A stretch of 64,000 bases of DNA, taken from positions 124,001 through 188,000 of the forward strand of contig NW_008806292.1 in assembly GCF_000400465.1 (NCBI RefSeq). The letters run 5' to 3'. Positions 43,983-55,199 of the stretch are shown piece by piece. Made by a program: the position numbers and the translations under genes. The stretch is from Wallemia ichthyophaga EXF-994 (lineage: Eukaryota; Basidiomycota; Wallemiomycetes; Wallemiales; Wallemiaceae). How positions within the stretch are numbered: the first letter of the stretch is position 1; every line of letters begins with the position of its first letter. Below the pieces are notes generated by a model that made no database searches, had not been told where the DNA came from, and worked only from the letters and a program-made list of their open reading frames with translations.

Positions 43983-45153
43983 CTAATCAAACGTTATCTT
44001 GTTTCCTGCTGCTGGCTGGTTGATTGCACCACTGGCCTTATCTGAACGCTGTGCATTAGCAAGCGCGGCACCAGGTTTAGCACGTTTTGGTGGTTTGCTT
44101 GAGTCATCTTGACGCTCCCTACCACCACCTTCCTTCTCACTCTCTTTGTCAAACTTGCGCTTCTTCTGCTCGCTTCTATCCTGGCCAAACTGCACCTTCA
44201 ATTCACGGCCGTACATCTTGTGGTTGTGAGACTCGCAAAGTGCAGAAGTGGCTTGTGAAGTGTTCTTGAAATCAATGAAACACCAACCTTTGCATTTTCC
44301 GCTGTCTGGGAATGTACCAAGACGGACTCTCTTGATGCCAACGTCCAGCTTATCATCGGCGCCTGCTTTGTTCTGCTCAATCTGACGCTTGTGGTGTTTC
44401 TCCGCGTTGCTGACTAGCCAATTTTTGATCGATTCCTGTGTTGTATCGAAGGACAAATTACCAAAGAAAAGCGTTGGATTTGGCTTGTTTTGTTGGCTGC
44501 TGAGAATTTTCCTACTAAACTTGGACAGATCCTTCTCGTCTGCGATTCCTTCAGGCAGCTGGGGCTTTGGTCTGCCTTCAAAGTTGCTAGACGACTTAAT
44601 CAACAGCTTCCTGCCATCGAGGTTGTTCTCAGATTGCGCTATAACCTTGTGCATGATATCCTCCGTCGACAGATCCACATAGGCGAACCCTTTGTTGTGC
44701 TCATGGGCTTGGTGACCCTTGGGCATATTTATTCTAGTGATAACGTCCTCAGATTCGCCGATATTGTTTGCAATCCACTCGAAAAGCCGCTCTCTCGTTG
44801 TTTTGAAGGATAAATTGCCAATCCACACACCCCAGTGAGATCTCTTTTCTTTCTCTGGTGCTGGTCCACTAGCCTCAGTTTTGGCTGTCGACTCTGTCTT
44901 CTCTTGGTCGTCAGCGCCGGCGTTCTTCTCAGCCATGGCAGCTTCTCTACGCTGCTTTCTTCTCTCTTTATGACCTGTACTGGATGTGAGATGGATTAAT
45001 TACAGATATACTCCACCCACTCAACGCCTTCTCTTCTTCTGGCTGTGGATGCTCACTGTCCCCAGCTTGAGCCTGCACTTGCTGAGTATTCACCTCCTCA
45101 TGCACCTCACTCCCGCTATCGCTCTCACTGCCGCTGCTGCTGCTGCTGCTCAT
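43983..45153 (-). CDS. NOP13: Nucleolar two-RRM protein, NOP13-like
   Basis: RNA-binding protein with two RRMs, related to budding yeast Nop13, found in nucleolus and pre-ribosomes. Exons 45153-45021 and 44974-43983 (46-nt GTGGGT..CAG intron) give 374 aa (yeast 403). A Ser/Glu-rich head leads into ALSHKERRKQRREAAMAEK, formed across the intron. RRM1 starts WGVWIGNLSFKTT with KGFAYVDLS as its RNP1-like strand. RRM2 has TLFFGNLSFDTT and KCKGWCFIDF. The tail is Lys/Arg and Gly rich (KKRKFDKESEKEGGGRER), as in nucleolar proteins. It diverges from the NCBP3-like gene with 38 nt between start codons. Confidence 0.85.
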
Positions 45154-45191
45154 CGCTCGTCTCTCTTGATAGCTAACGACCAACCCGTAAA

Positions 45192-46225
45192 ATGTCAAAC
45201 GACGACAACAAATACAAAAACAAATTACTCTCAAGGATTCAATTCGGTGGCCGCGTGTACAAATTGCAGGATGCAGACCTCGACAATATACAATCGTTTG
45301 ATAGAGACAAAGATAGAGATATAGATACAGACTCGTTACAAGTCAGTTAGTCTCGTCTGATCACGCAGCCCTTCTAATCTCCAGCTAGGTGGATGAGCAG
45401 ACGCGGGAGAGACGGGCGAACAAATTCGGTGCTGTTGAGATGGACCGTGACGATACAAAGACAGAGCAGGCTGGGAAACTGGAGCACCCTGAGCAATTAG
45501 ACGACTCACACGATACTCACGATCCAGACGCTAGACCAGATGCCACCGTCAGACCTTATTCTCTCTTCCTCAGCGGCGACATCGTTGGTAAACTGTCGAC
45601 TCAGCAATTGCTAGCGTACGCAACTGAGTTCTGTGAACCTCCTCCATATGGTATGGAATGGATTGATGATCACCGTTGTGTGTTTCTCTGGCACGAATCA
45701 CACGACTTCAGACAAGCTTGGAAGGGTTTGCTCCTTGATCCTCCAGAAAGAGGTCTCCCCAGACACGGTCAGGATGACTTCTTTAATCTCCTCCCTGCTA
45801 GAAATGTCCCCTCCACTCTCAGCAGAATAGACCCCATCGACGATGCCGTACAGATACGCATTCGTCCGGCTACCACTGGTGACGTCAAGAAGAAAACTCA
45901 GTACAGAAATTCAAGATGGTATGATAATCACGGTAGACGCGCTGGTAAAATTGGTGAATCGCCTCCACGAGTAGACTCAAGTAGACGCGAAATGAGCCCG
46001 GAAAGATGGGAAAACGATAAAGCGGATTTGGACGCAGAGTTGGATGGCATCAGCACAGGTCGGTATCGCGACTATTCGCCTCCACGCAGCAAGTCGAGTA
46101 GGTCAAGGGGAGGAGCGCGGGGTAGAGACAGGGGTAGATCTGGTCGTGATCGGGAAGCTAGACGACCACTCGCCAATGCAGATGATCTTGATAAAGAACT
46201 TGAAGACTACGTGTCTAATAGGTGA
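45192..46225 (+). CDS. NCBP3-like RRM protein with UAP56-binding motifs
   Basis: Exons 45192-45341 and 45389-46225 encode 328 aa. A divergent RRM of the NCBP3/DUF2414 type is visible (SLFLSGDIVGKLSTQQLLAYA, YGMEWIDDHRCVFLWHESHDFRQAW). The N-terminus contains RIQFGGRVYKL, and ERRANKFG follows the intron. The C-terminus is Arg/Gly rich (SRSRGGARGRDRGRSGRDRE) and carries two copies of a UAP56-binding-like motif: ADLDAELDGIS and, at the very end, DDLDKELEDYVS. NCBP3 binds caps and the TREX/exon-junction machinery in animals. This architecture suggests an mRNA packaging and export factor. Gene identity is inferred from the RRM pattern. Confidence 0.75.
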
Positions 46226-46259
46226 TGACTGAATAAATAATACATGTACAAACTGATAT

Positions 46260-46900
46260 CTACACAAACGTGCCACTGTTCACGACTAGAAATTCATCCG
46301 CATATTTTGCGAACACCTTTCCTCGAAGTAGTGGTAGAGCAACAGGACCATAGCTCCTACTATCGCGTGAGTTGGTAAGGTTATCGCCAGCCAACCAGAC
46401 GTGATTCTTGGGTACTTGTATGTACTGGCTGTCTGGGTCATCTAGGTCAATAAAAAGGGGGTCTCTGAGAATAGTATCGCCTGGAAAGCCAATCAAACGT
46501 TTACATACGCTCTTGTCAGGCTGGTCGGGAGTGAGAGCAACGACTAGATCACCGCGCCTGACTCCGCTACCATACTCTCTCCTCAAAAGATCGATAGCGC
46601 TTTTACTTGCCACTTTAACCAGATTCTGCTCATCATTCTGCAACCCCTTTTTGATTGACATTGGCTCATGGAGGAGCCACGCGCCTGACGACTCGATTGT
46701 CGGTATCATTGATATCCCATAACTAAGTTGCATATCGGCGACATGCATTCTGAATATTTCCGCTCCGCACCATATCTTTTCATCATCAGCGTCTTCTCTG
46801 TTGAGGGGGCAGCGGTGAGGCTTACTTGGATAGTCAGCAGCGAAGACCGCCACGCTATTCTGGAAACCTGCTGGCGATTGCGCCACACAGAGCGCAACAT
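46260..46900 (-). CDS. IMP1: Mitochondrial inner membrane protease subunit 1 (type I signal peptidase family)
   Basis: Serine/lysine-dyad protease of the inner membrane that removes the presequence of Cox2 and a few other intermembrane-space proteins. Exons 46900-46826 and 46775-46260 (50-nt intron, GTAAGC..AAG) give 196 aa (yeast Imp1 190). The catalytic Ser is in GISMIPTI, the general-base Lys in SVCKRLIGFPGD, and the third signature is HVWLAGDNLTNSRDSRSYGPV. A single N-terminal hydrophobic segment precedes the active site. The NxxDSR form favours IMP1 over IMP2. The ATG is 27 nt from that of COX20, whose product presents Cox2 to this protease. Confidence 0.92.
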
Positions 46901-46927
46901 GTTCTTGAGTGAGTGCGACCAACAGTC
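46901..46927. promoter_or_regulatory. 27-nt shared start region of IMP1 and COX20
   Basis: Only 27 nt separate the IMP1 ATG (minus, 46900) from the COX20 ATG (plus, 46928). Any promoter and both leaders must extend into the coding region of the partner. No sequence motif stands out. Confidence 0.5.
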
Positions 46928-47444
46928 ATGTCACCGCACGAGGAGCCACAGAGCGTGAACGTAAAAATAGACAAAGATGCAGCACAGCCGGGACAGAGCT
47001 ACGATAGATACAAGAAGGCATTCGAGCTGCTATCTGTGGATGATGTTAACAAGATTGAGAGTGTGCCGTGTATGCGCAACGCTCTCCTCTACGGGATAGG
47101 CGGTGGAATAACATTCGGTGCTATTCACTTCATATCCACGAGGAGTGAGTGGCGTGTGTATTTCAGTGGCTTGTAAGACGCTCACACCGACAGGAATCAA
47201 AAGCAGTTGGAATTGGACATTTGCTAGCTCAATGGTGGTGATGGTGGCCACATGGCAGCACTGCCGTTCCAGACGCGGCGAAGAAATGGACAAGATGAGA
47301 CTCCTTACTGAGAAGTATAGCGATCATCACATCTCCAATCTCAAGCGTAAGAATGACGAAGCGAGAAGACAGCGAGAAGCGCAGGAGCAGGAGCAAAAGC
47401 AAGGAAATGAATATAAGTGGTATAATCCAAAGCGATATTTGTAA
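46928..47444 (+). CDS. COX20: Cytochrome c oxidase assembly factor COX20
   Basis: Inner-membrane chaperone for newly made Cox2 that holds the precursor for IMP1 cleavage and then for metallation. Exons 46928-47144 and 47194-47444 (49-nt intron) give 155 aa. Family blocks are IESVPCMRNALLYGIGGGITFGAIHFI (conserved Cys-Arg before the first helix), then RRIKSSWNWTFASSMVVMVATWQHCRSRR (second helix ending in H-C-R), followed by a charged coiled-coil tail (REAQEQEQKQGNEYKWYNPKRYL). Two membrane helices are clear. The start codon opens at MSPHEEPQS. It ends 5 nt from the convergent rhodanese stop. Confidence 0.92.
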
Positions 47445-47449
47445 ACAAC

Positions 47450-47851
47450 TTAGCAATCCCACAACTCTTTCCTATAATTCTCAACTAAATCCTTATCTGT
47501 ACCGTACTTGGCTTGAAATTGGGTAAAGCCACCCCTGAGAACCATCACATCCTGCTCTTTAGCATTTGGTAGCAGATCCTGTCTCGATTCTGCGTAGATT
47601 CTCGCTGCTTTCGGTCCCCTAGACTGCGATAACGCGCAATGGAAGACGACTCTAGGTACAGACTCATTTTGCTTGACGAGCTCGTGCACGCTATCCAAAA
47701 AGCTATTCGAAGGTACATTCTGGCAACCTTTGATATGACCGCCGATGAAATCAGAATCCCTTACATCCACAACCAGTAGTTCTGCTGGCTTGCCGATATG
47801 GCTGAGAATTTCTTTGTCGTTTACGTATCTATAAGGCAGCCCGAAACTCAT
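47450..47851 (-). CDS. Cdc25-like rhodanese phosphatase (Ibp1/Ych1 type)
   Basis: Single-domain rhodanese of 133 aa in one exon, matching the length of fission yeast Ibp1 and budding yeast Ych1. The CDC25-like active site HCALSQSRGPKAA (Cys-x5-Arg) and the N-terminal LLVVDVRDSDFIGGHIKG block are intact, so a small-molecule or tyrosine phosphatase, or arsenate reductase-like, activity is plausible. The start is the ATG at 47851. Two residues further upstream read from a GTG. The gene converges with COX20 (5 nt) and diverges from PRMT3 (33 nt). Confidence 0.9.
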   Translation of the reverse strand: MSFGLPYRYVNDKEILSHIGKPAELLVVDVRDSDFIGGHIKGCQNVPSNSFLDSVHELVKQNESVPRVVFHCALSQSRGPKAARIYAESRQDLLPNAKEQDVMVLRGGFTQFQAKYGTDKDLVENYRKELWDC

Positions 47852-47884
47852 GTTCACTGTTTACTTTCAAGAGCGATAGAACAA

Positions 47885-49378
47885 ATGTCTTCATCTAGTG
47901 AATCAAGCGTGGAAGAAGATTACGAGGGCTGGAATTCTGACGATTTGGAAAGCAAGAAGACGATAGCACTCACTGCAAATAAGACATTCGATAGGCCTGA
48001 GTCCGCTTTAGAATTTGATAAGCAGAATGGCTTGGATTTGATTGAATTGATAAAGAGGCTCAATTTAGATTACTATAATCAAATCAGATTGGTAAACTTC
48101 ATCAGAAAACAAGGCAAGGACGCAGTTTCAGCCATCACACCAAACGACGCCTTCTTCTCAAATGATGAATACCTGATCCCAGCTATAGAGTCAGATCCAC
48201 TGCTGTTCCAACTCACCAACGACGATGACTGGTCAGACGACGAGCAGCCTACGAACACTACCGATGAGCAATTGAAGCAATTGCAAGCTCAATTGAAGCA
48301 ATCGAATAGTTTCATCAACGATAAACTCTTGAATGATAACTTTGTTGATACGGAGTATTTCGAAAGCTACGACTACAATGAGATTCACGAGACTATGATC
48401 AAAGATCATGTTAGGACTGCTTCGTACGCTCAGTGGATACTCAACAACCAGCAGCTCATTAAAGGTAAGACTGTCATGGATGTTGGCTGTGGTACAGGTA
48501 TCCTCTCCCTCCTGGCTGCCAAAGCCGGCGCCAAGAAGGTTTATGCCATCGATGCATCCAACATCGTGCGCAAAGCCAATGAGAATATTGCAGCAAACAA
48601 TCTCACCAACGTCATCCAAGTAGTTAAGGGTAAAGTTGAAGAGATCGATCTGGAAGGAGTACAAGTCGACGTTATTATATCAGAGTGGATGGGATATTTC
48701 TTGCTCTTCGAAGCGATGCTTGACAGTGTAATTGTAGCAAGAGACAGATACTTGAAGCCAGACGGTGTAATGGCACCATCGCACATGCGCATCCTTCTGG
48801 GTGCAGCATCTAACTCCGATTGGTGGAACGAGAAGGTTGGATTTTGGGATAATATTTATGGTTTCACAATGAGTGGAATGTCAAAGGATATCCATAAATC
48901 TGCTCACGTCGAATCATTCGAACAGAGCTCACTGATAAGCAATAGCGTTGGCCTACTAGACATAAACACCAAAACCCAAAAAGCAAAAGCATTGAACTTC
49001 AAGTCATCATTCAATCTGAAAATCGAAAGTGATGAAACAATGCATGGATTTCTCGGTTGGTTTGACACCTTCTTCACAGACTCCAAGTCAGCCGAAACAC
49101 CAAAAGAATGCAACTCACAAGATCCACCTTCCGTTAAGTCCCTCATAGATGACGCCGGTGCTGAGCATAAGGATGTCTCTTTCACCACTGGTCCTCATGG
49201 TACTGAAACTCACTGGAAGCAGACTTTCTTCGCCTTTTCGAAACCATTAGATGTGAAGAAGGGTGATAGTATATCTGGTGTATTCATCTCTAACAAGAGC
49301 GAAAGAGGTTTGGAGATGGAAGTCATATGGAAATTGAATGACAAAGAGGAAGTCAAATCGTTATTCAAACTCAACTAA
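47885..49378 (+). CDS. RMT3: Protein arginine methyltransferase PRMT3 with a ligand-less zinc finger
   Basis: Type I arginine methyltransferase acting on ribosomal protein S2 in fungi and animals. A single exon gives 497 aa. The catalytic core is complete: SAM motif VMDVGCGTGILSLLAAKAGA, the double-Glu loop SEWMGYFLLFEAMLDSV and the THW loop TETHWKQTFF. The N-terminal region aligns with the PRMT3 substrate-binding zinc finger, including the downstream LNLDYYNQIRLVNFIRK and DEYLIPAIESDPLL segments. However, the finger itself reads ALTANKTF..ALEFDKQNG (residues 28-49), where Ala, Ala, Phe and Gly occupy the positions of the two Cys and two His. The start at 47885 is the first ATG of the MSSSSESS sequence. 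Confidence 0.92.
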   Translation: MSSSSESSVEEDYEGWNSDDLESKKTIALTANKTFDRPESALEFDKQNGLDLIELIKRLNLDYYNQIRLVNFIRKQGKDAVSAITPNDAFFSNDEYLIPAIESDPLLFQLTNDDDWSDDEQPTNTTDEQLKQLQAQLKQSNSFINDKLLNDNFVDTEYFESYDYNEIHETMIKDHVRTASYAQWILNNQQLIKGKTVMDVGCGTGILSLLAAKAGAKKVYAIDASNIVRKANENIAANNLTNVIQVVKGKVEEIDLEGVQVDVIISEWMGYFLLFEAMLDSVIVARDRYLKPDGVMAPSHMRILLGAASNSDWWNEKVGFWDNIYGFTMSGMSKDIHKSAHVESFEQSSLISNSVGLLDINTKTQKAKALNFKSSFNLKIESDETMHGFLGWFDTFFTDSKSAETPKECNSQDPPSVKSLIDDAGAEHKDVSFTTGPHGTETHWKQTFFAFSKPLDVKKGDSISGVFISNKSERGLEMEVIWKLNDKEEVKSLFKLN

Positions 49379-49479
49379 GAATAATTCTAATTTATTTTAT
49401 ATGCTCATTTTATACAACAATTGTTTGCCATGTGTAAAATAAATACTGCAATTGAAAAGTTTTGAATATGCCAACTTCA

Positions 49480-52400
49480 TTAATCTGAAGATCCATCACT
49501 CAGCATAGACTCAGCGTCGTCATCTAATCCAGTAGTAGGCGAATCGTCGATCAGATTGAAGTAAGCATCTATCTGTTCAGTAAAATCCTCCTTTGTACTC
49601 ATGATCTTGGCTGCTCCTGGTATAGCCCCATATTCGATTGGTCGCATCTCTGTCTTAATAGCTAACGCCTTGTCACCATACGAAGTCTTCTTCTTTGGAT
49701 TATATTCGAAGAACTGCTTATCAGTAAAGCCATACATATCTCTGAGATTGCTTTTTAGGAGTGTGCAAATTGAAAAAACAACGCTGCTCCTTATCATGTT
49801 CTTCATGGTCTCATTGATATTTTCGAAAGAAAGTTCGTCACGAAGTTGTTCACCGTGCGTCGCAAGATACGTAGAGAGCATCTTGCCAATACACAATACT
49901 TCCTCATTGTTCTGATAGCTGAAAGCGAGCAAGTTGTCAGCCACAAACTTTGACATCGAGATGCTATCATCTGAGACAGCCTTCCTCAATGGATTCATGT
50001 CGAAGTGTTTGACAATTCCACCCAAAAAATCCAGCTTCATTAAACGTTTCTCCTTCATAAAATCGAACCACGTTTCCAATAATGCAACATCATTTCTAAA
50101 TCCATTTTCTTGTCCAGTTATGAGACGGTGGTACTGGAAGGCTTTTTCAACCGTGGCAAGATACTGAGTATTGAGAACAGAAGCGTGTTTAGAGTGAAGG
50201 GTTGCGTGGAGCTCTTTAGCCTTTGCGACCGTTGCTCCTGATGTACTGGTCTCGAGAGCTACTAGTGCTGGGAGTAGCTATGCGCATTTAGCAAAGCCTT
50301 TAATGTAGTTGCAATACTCACTTCAATTGGGTGGGTTAGACCCTGTTTAACGACAAATCCTAATATATCTATGGCCGGTGCGCTTATGGCGGCGGACGTA
50401 GAAAGCGCTGCATCGAGTATATGACGAAGGTAACGTGTCAGTACGCGCGGACCAACGCTAATAATGAAGTCAGTTGCAAATTAAAGTCACACATTTCACT
50501 CACTTAGAGTCATTCAAGACATCAGCATCGCCAATAAGGTTATCGACAGTGATTTCTTTGTTCTGTACTGTTGCATCATCAGGCTTATCGTTCTTCTTAA
50601 GCTCATCCACTCTCAAATACTCCTGGAATACCAATAAAAGTTGCAGCTGGTCTGATTTATGCTGTGTATCAGTATCACCAAACACTTCGTCCATCATTTG
50701 GATAGAAGCCAGATCATTCATCAGATAAGGATATCCAACAAAAAGACAACCTAGTCCGCGTAATGTGAGAGCACGTATACTCGGTTCTTTGACATTTGAA
50801 CGAACAGCCATAAGCAAAACCCAGATGCGTACGGGGATGGTGAACTCTCTTTCGTCGTCTGATTCGTCGGTATGTTCAAAGACGAGCAATTTATCTACCT
50901 CATCAAGATCATTGGCTGCGTTGAAGTACTGCTGACGTGCTCTTTCCCTAACGTGCATATCATCGTAGTTCTTAACATCATCAAAGTCGCAGTGCTGAAC
51001 AAGGAGGGACATGATTATAATGAGTACTCTGCACTTCATAAATGCTTCCTTGGTTTGTGAATTACTATCCAATAGTGCCTTCGTTTCAGTTACTGCCTTG
51101 AGTAGCATTCTTGTGAGCGTAACATAAGAGTTCGTGTGGCGGGTTACGACGTGGCAAAGACATGCTACAGCTTCGGAAAGCTCAGACATCCTGCCATTTG
51201 GATTGGCTATTAAAGGCAACAGCCTATTCTGAAGATTATCGGTGAGACGCATTGATGTTACTATTGGGAGTCTCGGTATGACCTTTCTGAAGATCTTCAG
51301 AGTAGCTTCGCAAATGGCTCTTTCTTCAGGCTTTAGTGATTATTAGTAGAAAATCCAACGCGACGAATTAGCACCCACACTTCGACCATTAGTTAGCAAC
51401 GGTAAGAGCTGCTCAGCAGCGGAACCTCCAACAACTCCTTTGCCTGTACCAGAAATGACAAGTATAGCTCTTACACAAGCGAGAGGACTAAAATTCTTAT
51501 CTTCTTCCCTCATGTCAAGCCTGTCTACTAGAGAATTTGCGATAGATTTAAGACGTGTCGAAATTTGAACGTTGTGAGACATTGGATGTCTCTTCACCAG
51601 CTTCAACATAGCCTCTTCGAATAAACTATAGCGATCCCCAAAGAGCTTGGTGACCATCATGATAATCTCTACAACATCATTGATCGATTTCGATTGATCG
51701 TCTTCATCATAACTCTTCTCATCTCTGATAAACGCCTTCTCCTTTGCTGATGACTTGGGGATAACAAGGTCCAGCCAAAGTTTGTCAAGAGCATCAAGAG
51801 CAGCATCTTTCAGTAAGTCATCCTCATCAGCAATACGCAAGCAAAATAGCTTCGCTATTTCCGCCTTTCTTTTTAAGCTGGTAGTTGACTCGTAGATATC
51901 TCTGAGAAGCTTTGCAACACGCTTTCTAACCGCAGGACTCGAATCATCGATTCTTCTACTCACAATAGTGAAGTATGCATCGGCAACTCCACTGTCCTTG
52001 GCGAGATGCTTAGAAAGGACATCCAGAGCTGCATCCCTAACACTAGAAGCGACATCACCGACCCTGCTACTAATACAACGCTTAATATCTTCATCATTGA
52101 GGAGGCTGTTATCACTCATAATGGCTACACCAAGTGCTTTGACAGCTTTAGCACGGATAGATGCTGAGTTAGAAGAGAAAGACTCTAAGATGGTGACGAG
52201 AATTCGATCCTGCGCTTTCTGTACAAGCGATGTAGATGAGAGCTGTAATGTGATGTACTGCATTTGGTTCATGCTGAGACGATTATAGTCAGCAAAATCC
52301 ATATTCTCGTCTTCTGCCCAGATCTCTTGAAGGAATGTAAAAAGCTTTCCTTGTACACCTGATTGGTTATGACGAACTGTTTCATCTTCGCCTGCTTCTT

Positions 52401-55162
52401 CAAAAATGGTTTGCGACACCTGAAGCCCTCTTACTATTGCATAACCCCATTGCGATCCAAGCGACTCATAGGCTGACCTACATAGTTCGCTTCTCGACCC
52501 ATTTATGTATAAATTCATGAGTAACTGCTGATGAATAGAGTGAAGATTTTCTAGTGCGCCGATATCTCCATTAGTGACAGTCCTTTCAATATCAAAGTAT
52601 GGATTAGAATCATTTTTGCCTTCCTCATGCATTCTTTGAAGCTCCACCGTTCTAACATGAGCAAAGATGTTACCGAAATGCTCCAAAATCACCGAGCGCA
52701 TGTTGTTGACTTCAGTTGGTGATTTGATTTTCGGGTCTATTTCATGCTCTACTAGCTTGACAGTGACAACAAGTAGCCAGGATGCACCGGGCCACTCTGG
52801 AAGATGCAGTACTGTCAGTGCATCATTTACAATATTCTCCAACATGATCTTATAGTCTGCCTCATGCGAGCTCTTTTGCGATTTGGATTGTGAGATGTGA
52901 GTAAACACTTGAAACATGATGCTCTGCGAAATTGATATTGTTGGAACTAGAGCCCTCTTCCAGAGTCCAGCCTCAGCTAACAGAAACTCTGTATGTTTTT
53001 TATCTTTCCCATCATCTACCTCCTCATCTTTGAAAGTGTTCAAGTGATGTTTGTCGCGCAAGGTGTTGACTTGTTCGTGCACGCTGTGCGAGCATGCTTG
53101 AACAAGCTGGAAAAGTAGTGCTGAGAGTGTGAAGATTGATTTTCCTGACTTTAATTGGTACTGCCTGGTTTGCTTCTTTAACTCAGGTAATTTAATCGTT
53201 GCAGAGAGTATTTCGTCGATAATCCAATGTCTTTGTGTATCGTAGTTTGCGAAGATATTTTGCATGAGAGTGAGCGCAGTCAGGCGCAATTCTCGCAATC
53301 CAATACCCCCTCCAATTGGCGAAAGAGCATTTTTAACGGCACCGTTCTTCGTTGATGTTGGTTCAGCTACGAAAAATGGTCCGATCGAAATGTATGTTGC
53401 GGTGATCAAGACTGAGTCTCCCAGACTGACATGCGTAAGATTCATTAGGGCATTTAGAGATGGAAGGGATGATTTGATTGCGTTGAAGAGGTTCGAGAGT
53501 TGCTTCTTGATTGGCTGTGGATCTTCTCTTGCAATATACGCGAGGCACTCAGATGGGTTGCCTATTTAAAATGTTAGTTAGACATGTACTACACAGCAAA
53601 ACGTAGACCCACTGTATCCTTCTTCAATTGCTTCAACGTATGAATATACAGTCTTGGTGAGATGATGTCTGAGAACCGACAAACACTTCGAAAGCACGTC
53701 TTCAAAGTAAAGCTGCTTTGGTAATTGGTCGAACTTCATAATCAGAAGAATGCACTCCACTGCTATAATGGATTCTGTGGATGTTTGAAGGTTTCTTTTA
53801 CATCCTTCGACATCCCGTTCATCCACAGTCCAAACGGATAGCTTGTCACCCAGCCCAACGGTCTTGCTGAGTAGCTTGATCAGACGTGCGAGCGTAATGA
53901 CCAGCTCTGATTGCGAAGTACCATCAAAGTCATTATTAGCCAGCTCAAGAATAGAGTTTGGCTTGCTGGCATAAAGTTGATTTAAACACGAGGAAATGTC
54001 TTTGATAAAGGTTGCTTGCAAGTGACCACCACTTGCAAACATAGCAGCGTATTCCTTAGGGATTTCATCCACGCCCATCAACACGCTATCTTCAGTCTCC
54101 AAAATTGAATTAATAAGTTGCTTGAGCTTCTTTAATGAATGCTTGTCAATTGAGTTATTGGACAGCTCTGTAGCAACAACAGTCCTGCGAGATGATGCAG
54201 CCTTGGGAATGTTCTTCAAAAGCGGGTTGTGTGCAACGATTTTGTCAACAAATTTATCGTCTTTTGTAACAGGAGGCGGTGCTTTCTCAGCTTCCATCGC
54301 TTCTGCAGGCGGATCGGAACTGAAATGCACTTGCTTGGCTGGTTTTGATTTTGGGTCTGACACATTTCGTGAAGTTTTAGGCGGTTCAGTCTGTTTGGAG
54401 CGTTTATTGCTAGGTGAGTTTGCTTCATATGGAACATCTCGCTTCTTGCTTTCCTTGTTTTTTGCAGGTAAATTTTCACCATCAGTCTTTGCATTCTCCC
54501 GTTTTAATTTGGACGATGAAGGAGGAGGAGGATCGTTAATGATTCTATTCCTCAAAGAGTACAGATAGTTGCTGTCATCTTGCATTGATAATGCGATTTC
54601 TGCGTTGCTAGTATTCTTTGTCTTTGGTTTACTTGATCTAGGGAGTGGGGGTATAGATTTTTGTACTTTGTTTGCTGTTGAGTTAGGCATACCGATATCG
54701 AGATGGACTGGATTGTTAGATATTGATATATCTGCAGGTAGTTTGATATTGCTTTTGTATGTCAGCCATATCAAAGACATTGAATACGCGGAACTAACGG
54801 CAGAGATTCGTCCTGGATATTGAGCTGATGCTGTTTGCGTATCAGATCTACAATATCTTCGTCGTCTGATGCGCCAGTATTCCAGATGATATCAAATTCC
54901 TCGTTGGACGGCTTGGAGGAGGCTAAATCTGGAGACGATATATATGTATGTGATTCTGGAAAGAGCCTGGAGACTGTTGTGTGTGTTATCTCTTTGCATC
55001 TCGATGTTTGTTCTTCAACTCACATTGAGAAGATGGAAGTGCGTTTGGAAAGGGGGAGATAGAGATAACATCATTTATGTTCTTGATTGGCCTTTTGCTA
55101 TTCCCCGGCCCATCATCCTTGCCACCGCCATAGAATGATCTCACGGTGAATTTGGTCGTCAT
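49480..55162 (-). CDS. SCC2: Cohesin loader SCC2 (Mis4/NIPBL)
   Basis: HEAT-repeat protein that loads cohesin on chromosomes together with Scc4. Seven exons: 55162-55024, 54973-54788, 54731-53613, 53561-51379, 51330-50504, 50457-50322 and 50277-49480, giving 1795 aa (yeast 1493, human about 2800). The N-terminal 420 residues are disordered with Ser/Lys/Pro. The Nipped-B/SCC2 core includes ANYDTQRHWIIDEILSATIKLPELK, the HEAT segment FSSNSASIRAKAVKALG and CISSRVGDVASSVRDAALDVL, SPAVRKRVAKLLRDI, and ALTLRGLGCLFVGYP near the C-terminus. The first three exons are the least certain (short, disordered), but phases agree. It ends in an acidic tail. The ATG is 37 nt from that of PPWD1. Confidence 0.9.
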
Positions 55163-55199
55163 CGTTGGGTTGATCGTTCCCTTCACCGCAACAGCGATT

